A stretch of DNA of 23,598 nucleotides. Origin: Chrysochromulina tobinii (taxonomy: Eukaryota > Haptophyta > Prymnesiales > Chrysochromulinaceae). Of the stretch, positions 1 through 8,500 are shown in pieces. The stretch lies in contig JWZX01002576.1 of NCBI GenBank assembly GCA_001275005.1, positions 1-23,598 on the forward strand, in the 5' to 3' direction. The translations under genes were made by a program, and so were the position numbers. The notes beneath the pieces were generated by a model. The model did no database searches and was not told the origin of the DNA. It saw nothing but the letters and a program-made list of their open reading frames with translations. Position 1 is the stretch's first letter. Each line of letters begins with the position of its first letter.

Positions 1-103
1 GCTCGACAGGAACTCGACAGGCTCGACAAGGCTCGACAGGCAAGGCCTCGACAACGGCCTCGACAGCGGCTCGACGGAGCCTCGACAGCTCGACAGCTCG
101 ACA
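1..103. repeat. Irregular CTCGACA tandem repeat, ten copies
   Basis: Ten copies of CTCGAC, nine of them followed by A, occur at 2, 13, 22, 32, 47, 59, 70, 81, 89 and 97. They are separated by 1 to 8 bases rich in G and A, and the last three copies have a regular 8 bp period (CTCGACAG). The array touches the window edge, so its full size is unknown. No reading frame or promoter signature accounts for it. It looks like an interspersed minisatellite. Confidence 0.85.
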
Positions 104-133
104 GCCAGGGCTCAACAAAACCATCCTGTGAAC

Positions 134-500
134 ATGCTCAACACGAACTTGACAAATCCGTGTTGAGCAAATGTTTTTCGTTTTGGGTGTGATTCACAAT
201 TATGAAGTCCGTGTTCAGCACAGAAAAAACATATGCTCAACACGGACTTAATCCTCATTCACACCAAGAAGTCCGTGTTGAGCACCGAAAAACCATATGC
301 TCAACACGGACTTAGCAAGTGTGAATTCATAGTCACACTTGCGAAGTCCGTGTTGAGAAAAAAAACCACATGCTCAACACGGACTTAGTGAGCTGTGAAT
401 ATGCTCAACACGTAAACACGGACTTAGCTCAACACGGACTTGCTAAGTCCGTGTTGAGCATGTGGTGTGAATATTAGATCCGTGTTGACCTGTTGAGCAA
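134..500. repeat. Array of alternating inverted 16-17 bp repeats (hairpin field)
   Basis: The motif TGCTCAACACGGACTTA and its reverse complement alternate across this stretch. Forward copies lie at 135-150 (one mismatch), 234-250, 298-314, 371-387, 402-412 (partial) and 427-441. Reverse copies lie at 155-169, 205-220 (one mismatch), 269-284, 344-357 and 445-460. Neighbouring copies pair into hairpins. Reverse-then-forward pairs are separated by about 13 A-rich bases, and three such pairs recur with starts at 205, 269 and 344. The best hairpins are 300-324 with 333-357 (25 bp arms, one mismatch, 8 nt loop, including a nested perfect GCAAGTGTGA inverted repeat) and 427-441 with 445-459 (15 bp perfect arms, 3 nt loop). 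I recognise no known family. Confidence 0.9.
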
Positions 501-650
501 TAACCTCCAATTCAACTGACCCTCTCTCAAAAACACTTCACGAGAAGAACGCGCCGTCCGACCGGCATCGGCGTCAGCGCCGCGCCGCGTCATCGTTGGC
601 GAATGCCACAGCCATGGCATCAGAATGCTCTCGGTATCGACAAACCTTGA
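501..650. other. Spacer, no supported gene
   Basis: Apart from a short frame starting with ATG at 614 (31 codons, to a stop just after 703), nothing gene-like is visible. That frame runs through CAG/GTAATT at about 702-708, which resembles a 5' splice donor, so it could be a first exon. No convincing downstream acceptor that gives a sensible protein was found. The stretch may be the leader of the small open frame that follows. Confidence 0.35.
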
Positions 651-731
651 CCGAACGCCGACAGCATTCTCTCTCTCACCCGGCGGTGGCCATTTCTCGT
701 GGCAGGTAATTTCACAGAGCCGCTGCTCATC

Positions 732-977
732 ATGGCAAGTATATTACTGACTGCGTGCGTGCTTAGTGGTGAGTGGTGGTTGCTCGGGTATGCATTGTTG
801 GGTGTCATCGTCTACATCATCGTGCTCTTGTATGCACTCTACCTCGAGTACCGCTCACAAACAGAGGTCGAGAGACGGCACCGAATGCGCACGATGAGGC
901 CCAAGCCGAGGCGGGAGCCCTTTGTCAGCGCTGCGAGTAGCGATGCAGGGCGCTCATCGAACACATCAAGATTTTAG
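732..977 (+). CDS. Possible small two-helix membrane protein
   Basis: The frame is open from 651 to the TAG at 975-977. The first ATG in it is at 732, giving 81 residues; the GTG at 699 is not credible as a eukaryotic start. The peptide has a hydrophobic N-terminal stretch (about residues 1-10, extending upstream if the frame begins earlier). A second, strongly hydrophobic segment follows, beginning EWWLLGYALLGVIVYIIVLL. A very basic tail (RRHRMRTMRPKPRR) then suggests a cytosolic C-terminus. I recognise no family. Local base composition is less GC-rich than the neighbouring genes. It ends 77 bp from the convergent fucosyltransferase stop codon. It could be a real small gene, a last exon or a chance frame. 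The long hydrophobic run followed by a basic cluster is the only argument for it. Confidence 0.3.
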   Translation: MASILLTACVLSGEWWLLGYALLGVIVYIIVLLYALYLEYRSQTEVERRHRMRTMRPKPRREPFVSAASSDAGRSSNTSRF

Positions 978-1054
978 AGTGCAATGGCATGGCAGTCCAG
1001 AGTCTCAGTATACCGCGAGAGGCCGAGACATAAATTTTAACGAAAAAGCCGTAT

Positions 1055-2209
1055 TTATGGGTTCAGGCAGCCAGGCCAGCGCAGCTCTTTGGGCCGCGCG
1101 AGGCGCAGCGCGTCAAACCACGCGCAGTGTGGGCTGTGTCCGCTCGCATGGCGTGCATGCTCCTGCCATGTGCCATGTCGCGGGTTCGCCCACTTCTTTG
1201 TCGCAGTGAGGTACAGGGCGTAATGCGTGTCGTTGGTCATGACGGCGCGCACCTCATCTAGCCAGCCAGCCTGCCCCGCATCGATGCGCGGGAGCTTGCC
1301 GACAATCGCGTCGTAGTCTGGCACTCCACCCCTCGTGGCGACGATGGGGATGGCGCCGCAAACGACAGCGTGTCTTATGTTTTGTGTGATCCAATCTTCG
1401 CAAGCAAAGTTCTCGACGGCGAGAATCAGCCTGTGATGCTGGCACAGGCGCAGGCCTTCTTCGTTGTCCAACGTGGCCGGCTTTTCCTCATCGATCGGCA
1501 TGTTATTCTTGCATCGGCCGTATGAGCGCACGTCCAGACCGCTCGCAATCAGCGCGTCCATGATGGGATTGCGCCACTTGCTGTCGCAGTTAGTGTGCCA
1601 AATGCCAATCGAAGTGCGCTGCTGTTGCCGCTGCTCAATTATGGCGCTGGATGCAGCGTGGCGGTATTCCATCGCAAGGTTCTCGGCGCACATCTTCGGC
1701 GTAAAGAAGTCGGCTGCTTGATGAAAGCTGGCATAGCCCGCGAAGCCTCGCGACTCGCCCAACTCGGTGAAATCCAAATGCGGCGCCGGTTCACGTATCC
1801 AGAAAATCGAATGGCTGCCGTTGCTCACGGCAAGAGCGCCCTCGTCGTTTGTGTGTCTGTCAGCTTTCACGTGGCCTGTGTCGAAAAGGACAAAGTCTGG
1901 ACGAAGTGCTAGCTCCTGAGCCACTGTACCAATCGTGTATGTGACTGTGTGCGTTTCGTTGCACTTCCCGCAAACAACTTGGGGGTTGTCCAACTCTTGG
2001 ACATCTAGCCTGGCACTTGCACAGCTGCCGCCATGAACAGGCAACCAAAGGTCCACGCGTGGATAGTTACCTGTGAGGTCATGGAGGCTATACAGCGACG
2101 GCTGGCGAATGAGTACTGTCAGGCTCTCAGGCATAAACGTCCTCCCCCTCTGAGTTGCTGCATGAAACCAGGGTGCTGTCGGTTTGTACGGTTCCAGGTA
2201 TTGGGTCAT
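1055..2209 (-). CDS. GT10-family fucosyltransferase-like protein
   Basis: A 384-residue protein starting at ATG 2209. GT10 enzymes (alpha-1,3/1,4-fucosyltransferases) move L-fucose from GDP-fucose to GlcNAc-containing glycans, usually in the Golgi lumen. Visible family hallmarks are FWIREPAPH at 136-144 (the ESP-like donor loop); IWHTNC at 203-208 followed by R213-N214 and a helix; SYGRC at 229-233; AVENFACEDWIT at 264-275; and GAIPIV at 285-290, followed by a GG-P-DY loop and LPRID at 306-310. Odd points: the family YxTEK motif reads W-I-T-Q-N (273-277), so the usual Glu and Lys are Gln and Asn. There is also no N-terminal membrane anchor or signal peptide, although most Golgi members have one. 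The frame stays open upstream to a stop near 2307 without another ATG. A CACAG/G acceptor-like site on this strand near 2289 could join a missing first exon. The gene is divergent from the VPS13 gene. Confidence 0.87.
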   Translation of the reverse strand: MTQYLEPYKPTAPWFHAATQRGRTFMPESLTVLIRQPSLYSLHDLTGNYPRVDLWLPVHGGSCASARLDVQELDNPQVVCGKCNETHTVTYTIGTVAQELALRPDFVLFDTGHVKADRHTNDEGALAVSNGSHSIFWIREPAPHLDFTELGESRGFAGYASFHQAADFFTPKMCAENLAMEYRHAASSAIIEQRQQQRTSIGIWHTNCDSKWRNPIMDALIASGLDVRSYGRCKNNMPIDEEKPATLDNEEGLRLCQHHRLILAVENFACEDWITQNIRHAVVCGAIPIVATRGGVPDYDAIVGKLPRIDAGQAGWLDEVRAVMTNDTHYALYLTATKKWANPRHGTWQEHARHASGHSPHCAWFDALRLARPKELRWPGCLNP

Positions 2210-2506
2210 GCGTGCGCCGCCACGATAGCATCGAACAGGCGCGTTGGCAACCGGCGCCAGGTCTTCGCGAGCCTCCTTCCGGTCCCCCCTGTGAACAACC
2301 CCGGTTCAAAAACACCGGGGGGAGCCGGGACACACACCGGTAAAGTAAAGTTCCGTAAAAAAAGAGTGTCGGCCGCGGCCGCGCGTCCTGCCGTCTGCGA
2401 AGCAGCGTTGTCTTGAACATCTATCTGCACTCCACTGGGCTCCACACCGCGGACACCTCTTATCTCTCTCGCCCCCTCCCGCCTCGCTCGCCTCGCTCGC
2501 CTCGTC
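2210..2506. promoter_or_regulatory. Divergent intergenic region between fucosyltransferase and VPS13 genes
   Basis: This 297 bp interval must hold the promoters or leaders of both flanking genes. A hairpin with 7 bp perfect arms (CCCCGGT 2299-2305, ACCGGGG 2314-2320, 8 nt loop) lies in the middle. Next to it is an A-rich patch at about 2340-2366 with AAAGT direct repeats. A GC-rich block with overlapping GGCCGCGGCCGC follows at about 2372. The VPS13 leader is pyrimidine-rich, ending in a 9 bp tandem repeat, CCTCGCTCG (2482-2490, 2491-2499 and a partial third copy). The VPS13 ATG is followed by G, a favourable initiation context. No clear TATA box was seen. Confidence 0.5.
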
Positions 2507-5500
2507 ATGGCGTCAGCACTGGGCAGCGCGTTGATCGACGTGCTGCTTGGCGAATACATAGAGGGGCTCGACCAGCACCAGCTGGAGCTGGACGTGCTTA
2601 ACGGCCACCTTTTGCTGCAGAATCTGAGCATCAAGGCTTCCGCGCTGCGGCGCCTGCAGCTGCCGCTTGCAGTCAAGGCGGGCCTGATAGGTCGCGTGGA
2701 GCTGCGTATCCCGTGGGCAACTCTTTCATCACAGCCGACGCAGCTGCGCATCACGGACCTGCTGCTCCTCGTCGGCCCTCAGTCAGAGGTGCCTTGGGAC
2801 CATGAGGCCGAGTGCCAGCGCCAGGAGGAGCACAAGCAGTCGGTATTGCTCGGGCATGAGAAGAAGAGAGCGGGCGGCACCGACGCCGACGAAGCTGCGG
2901 GCCCGAAGCGCAGCACATTCGCCGCACGTCTCTCGATGCGCGTCATGGACCGGCTGCAGGTGGACATCTCCAATGTGGTCATCCGCTATGTCGACAGTTC
3001 GCACGGTCCGCATCCGTACTCGATCACGTTGGGCGTGAGCTCGATCAAGCTGCGCTCGAACGAGAAGGCCGAGGACGATGGCGAGATTTCTGAGGAGGCG
3101 ACCATCGCAACGAGAGCCATGTGCAAGGTGGTGCACTTTGAGGGTGTATGCATCACATGCGCGCGCTCGGGCAACGTGGTGCTACCGTGGGATACTCAGC
3201 TGCGCACCAAGGCGGTGGCTGATGGTGGCAATAGCCCTGGAAGTCCTATCGGAGCGGTTGCAGCTGCGACGGCGGCAGAGGATTCGTTAGCGGAGGGCAC
3301 TCTTGAGCCACCGGTCGACGACCGCGGCGAGGGCGCAAGTGGCGACGCGAACGGCTGCGGTTGGGGCAGCAGCGGCGGCGATGGCGGCGGCAGCAGCAGC
3401 GCCATCGACACAGCGCCCTCCTCCATTGGTGCCGTTGCCGGTGCGGCGGCTGATCCGGACAATCTGGCGAGCGAGATGCCCATCTCCGAGTGGCTACACC
3501 TCGCCGTCGGCCAGTTCCACAACGAGCGCGTCAAGGCTGGGGATCAGATGATGCTGGTTCCTAATTCGGTCCTTGAGCTGTCGCGCTTGCACCCTTCACC
3601 GCCGACCGACAGCAGCCAGCCCCGTGCGCCGCCGCACCACTTCGCGGCGATGAGGCTGACGGCCCTCGAGGTGTCAGCGACGCCTGAACAGCTCGGCTTG
3701 CTCTCTGCCGCTGCGACCTACATGGCGAACCACACGCAGTTCGAGCTGTGGCGCCGCTTCCGACCCCACGACAGCCGCCCGCGCGACGCGCCATCGGCGG
3801 TGGTCTGGTGGCGGGCGATCGGCGCCGCCGTGCTCGATGAGATCTCGCGTCGGCGGCCGCGCTTCGACTGGACAATGCTGCAGAAGCGGCGCGACGAGCG
3901 TCGGCAGTACGTGCAGCTCTATTCCTCACGTCTGCGCGCGGCGAGGCGCGGCATGCGACCGACCGACGCAGATCGCGACGCACTGCTGGCTCTCGAGAGG
4001 CCACTGCCCACGGAGATGATCCTCTTCTACCGCCGACTGGCCGAGCTCGCCGACCAGGCGGAGGCGCATCGCGAGGAGCAGGAAGAGGCCGCCCGCTCGT
4101 CGCTCTTCTCGAGCGTCGGCGGCCTGTTTGCGAGCATCCGACTCAAAGCCGGCCTGGAGCGAGTGGCCGAAAGCACCGTCTTCGCCGACGACTACGACCC
4201 CCTCGATAAGTTTTCGCTCGAGGAGCAGCAGCGCGAACTCCTCTCGAGCTTGCTCAAGCAGGAGCCGGAGCTCGCTACGGCGCCTGTCGGGCAGTTGGCA
4301 GTCACACTCTCCCTCACTCTCTTTGAGCTCATAGTGACGTTTCGACAGCCGGTCGGCGCTACTCGAACAGCCGTACCTGCCGCCGCGCAGGCCGCGCCGA
4401 CCGCCCTCGCCTTGGGCGACCCAGCGCTTCCCTGCGCGCCCGCCACCTGCGCCGCCTCGGCCTCCGCGCCCTCCGCAGCTTCCCAATCCAGTGCGCCCGT
4501 GCCACCGGTAAAGCTGTGGGTCGTCTGTGAGCTGCATCGGCTCCAGTTGGACGTGAGCATGGCGGCAGGCGGCGTCGAGTCAATCTTCACATGCGATCAC
4601 CTACGCGCGACTGACCGCGCACCCGGTGCAGCCACGTCGCACACAGTCATCCTGTGTAAGCGCGTGGACCATATGCTTCAAACGGACGATGAGATGGCGT
4701 CCGGCGCCGCCGGCGCCGCCGCGGGAAGCTCTACCGCCTCGACGCACCAGACGCGCTCACTTGATGGACGAGGCTCGACGGTCGGGGGCGGCTTTGGGGT
4801 GGAGGCGAGCATTGCACGCGCAAGTTGTTTGGATGTAGACGAATCCGTAGATGCGAGCGCGGCTGCTTCGGTCAACAGCTCACCACCGCCCTTAAGAAGC
4901 CTCGAGCCGTCTGCCGTGGAGAGCTCCAGGTCGCTCTCTCCGCCGGCCGCGGCACCACCGGCCATGCGCCGGCAGCGGTCGGGTTCGAGCGATCGGCTCC
5001 CATCTCTTGAGCCTCTCGTTGGCCCTCTAGAACGCCCTGTGGAGCGTGCTCGTGTCGGCCTCACGCTGCCGGGCGGCGGCGGTCGCGGGGCGGCGGCTGG
5101 TCGCTCGGATCGGGTCGCACCTTTCTTTGACGCCCCTCTGAAGAACCAGCGGCGCTCGACTAGCTTGCATCCGCGTCATCGGCGTCAGACTGCTGGTGGC
5201 GATCCGATGATGGGAATCCGTGTGCCCGCGATCCGGCTGGCGATGCGGCGGGGGGCCAACGAGCGCGTCTGGTCGGTCGACGTCAAGTGCGCGCCCATGC
5301 AGAGCCTGATCTCATACCCTTTGATGGATCTGCTCAGCCTGGGCCTGAGCGAGATCCAGCCGGCCAGGACGCCCTTCTCATCCCTGGTGGAGGCCGCGAT
5401 GCGTACGGATGGCGAGCATGGCCATGCGTGGCGCGCCGATTTGGAAGCGCATTTGGAAGGCGCACGGCCTCCCGAGTCGCTCAGCTTCGACCCACGCGAA

Positions 5501-8500
5501 CCCATCGTACGCCGCACCTCCGCGACCGCCAAGTTTGCGCTCTCGTTCCCCTCACTCGAGATCATCGTACCGGCTTTGCGACACACGAGCGACTGTCACT
5601 CCCTGCGCGTGCGCCTCTCGGGCCTCGACATCGATGGCGTTGCAATCAACGAGCCAACGTTCAAGTCGGCGCGCCGGCTCAGAATGGAGAGCGTCGATGT
5701 GGCACTGCGCTGCGCCGGTGCACCACAATACCATGCGCTCATACCGGCTGTGCACAACGTGCGCGGCACTCTGGCTTCGCTCGCGGTGCTCTCCCCAGGC
5801 TTCGTGAACCCAAAGACGCATTTGTGCCTCAAGGCGCCGCGGCTCTCAGTTCGCTTCTCACCGAAGCTGTATGCCGCAGCGATGGATTTGGCTGGCGCGG
5901 GGGGCTATGCTCTGCATGCCGAGCCGCCGCCTTATCAGCAGCAGGCGGAGAGCCTGACTGAGCTACGGATTGATGTGGACGATCTGCGTATCGTCATGTT
6001 CAATGACGAACCCGATCCGGCATCCTCAGCCGCCCCTGCCCCACCGCCCACCTCGTTCGTGGCGGCGTCAGCGCTGATGTCGCCCTCTGCTGCCGAGGGA
6101 TTCGTTCCTAACCTGCTCGCGCAGGCGGCTGCCCTAGCGGCCAAGGCCATTGAGGCCGCCGCACGCTCCGCCACCCCGAATGCTCACCAGACGCCGGTGC
6201 GGGACGGCAGCACCACTGGGCATGCGCCAGTACCAGCATCGGCACCAGCATCGGCACCAGCCTCAGCCCCAGCAGCCCCAGCAGCCCCATCATCATCAGC
6301 AGCAGCAGCAATGCCCGCAGCTCCAGGCGGCAGCGAGGCCGCAGAGAGCGTGGCGGCTGGTAGGCTCGACACGCCCGGAGCTCTCGCAACATTCCATCTC
6401 GCGCGTGTCCTCATTGATGGGACGATTAGTCCGAAGCACTGGCGTCTGAAGACCGTGGCCGAGCGCGCGCAAGTGAAGCTCGACTGCCCAGCACGCTTCG
6501 ACTCGTGCGTCACGGTACTCGACTGCCAGTCCTCGCTGCGTGGGCAGCTCGCTGAGCCTGGTACGCCGCAGCGTATCAAGAGGATGCCGAGTGGCATCTT
6601 CCGCTCGCCACCGCCTGCCACAGCCGGCCTGTATGCCTCAAAGCCAGCGGCGCTCCGATTGCACCTCAAGTACGACAACCAGCCGACAGTGCGCACTGCC
6701 GAGCTCAAGTGTGTTGTGCTTGAGCTTGGGCGTACTTGGCTGCTGTGGGACACTGCCTCGTCGGCCCGGCTGTGGTCGTATTTGTACCGAACTCTCTCGG
6801 CCGCCTTTGGCGGCATCGCCGATCCGCCGAGGCCGGCTGGGCCGAACGCGCCCGTGGGTGACCCGTTCCACATCCAAACGGACATTTGGGACATGCGCCT
6901 GCGGATCATGGAGGTCGTCTATCGCCTGTGCGACGCCGCTTCCAAGGAGCACCCGTCGGTCATCGGTGCGCTGCACCTGGGCGAGTGCGACATCCATGTA
7001 CGGATGCCATGGCAGCAGAATGTGCTCTGCACGTGCCAACTGCCGTTGCAAGGGATCCGAGCGCCGCCCGAGGCGCACCTGCCGATCTCAGAGTACGAGA
7101 TCGCTGTGGCGCAGCTCGGCCTTGAAGGCTGGCTGGGCAGCTTGCCCGAGGTGGCACGCCCGACCGATTTGGATGCATCGTCGGTCGTGTACCGGTTCGC
7201 CTCGTTCACGCCCTACACGGAGCAGACCCCGAATGACTTTCCGAATCGGTGGCAGTCAAAGACGCAGCTCAATTTCCCGCCAATTGTGCTCACCTACTAC
7301 CATGCCACGTTCATGCGGCTATGGGATTACATCATGCTCTCGATGATCGACGCGCACTTCGTCGCGGCGGCAGTCTATTTGGGGACGGAGGATGTGCCCT
7401 CGTCCTTCCAAGTCCATCTCGTCCAGCCGCGCATCGTGCTCCCCGCAGCCAAGTCGGCCAGGTTCGAAGGCGCGCCGCTCGTGACGGTGACGGCGAAGTC
7501 GTTCAGCACGCGCCGGCTGCAACCCCTCGAGGAGGGATTTGAGGAGGGCGACGGCGGCGTCGCCCTCAGCCTCGAAGATGCGCGGCTCTGCGTCGAGGAT
7601 GCTGCCGCCAAGGGTGGTCGCGAGGCCTTCTCGAACACGTCGGTTGTGCTGCCGATTTCCAAGCTTGGGATCCGGATGGAATATCCTATGATCGTCGGCG
7701 GCGGGCAGCACAAGGGAAAGCCAGAGGCCACACAAACATACGCGCCGCCCGCGCACACGCGCATCCGTGCGACACCATGGCAGCTCGCCGTGCTCACTGG
7801 CGTCTGGAATTACAACTTCGGCACCTCCCCGACCTTTGTCAACCCGCTGCCGGTGCTGCCGCCGACAGCGCCAGTCCTGCACGTGAAGGTCACGCTGCCG
7901 CTGGCGACTTTGCAGCTGGTGATGCCGCAGACCATGGAGCCTATCATGGAGCTCCATCTGCACAACTTTACGTACGACATGTGCTGGCTCAACGACCTGA
8001 GTGCCACATGCAAGCTGGAGCTGCAAGCGATTGCACTCCACACTGTTGAGCACGCATGCTCCATACCATTGCTCTCGGCGGCCGCCGGTCGGTGTCCTCG
8101 TCATGGATACGGTGGCTGCGATTGCGAGCTGCCCGAGATCACAATCGGCCCATCCGAGCTCGCCTCAGAGGAAACGCCAGAGTGCATGTTGGCCGGCGAT
8201 GGAGGCGGCTCATTGAACGTCTTGGGCGCAGGAGCGACTCCCTCGTCCGCGGCTGCCGCTGCCACCAGGGGCCGTGCCAGCAATCGCGTACCGGAGAAGG
8301 AGTCGAGGAAAGAATCTCCCCCGACCTCGAGTGGCAGCCACTCGCGAAACCCGTCGAATGCGCCGAGCGCTGTGCCGAGCGCTTCGCGCGGCCACTCGCG
8401 CAACCCGTCGAATGAGCCTGAGCTGCCGAGCGCGAAGAAGAAGGGGCACCTCCGCAAAGGCTCGCGAGGCGGCCACTCGAATGGAAGTGGCCATTCCCGC

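Noticed and set aside
614-707. A first exon starting at ATG 614 and ending at a CAG/GTAATT donor
   Set aside because: No convincing acceptor that yields a sensible protein was found downstream. Kept only as a note in the spacer entry.
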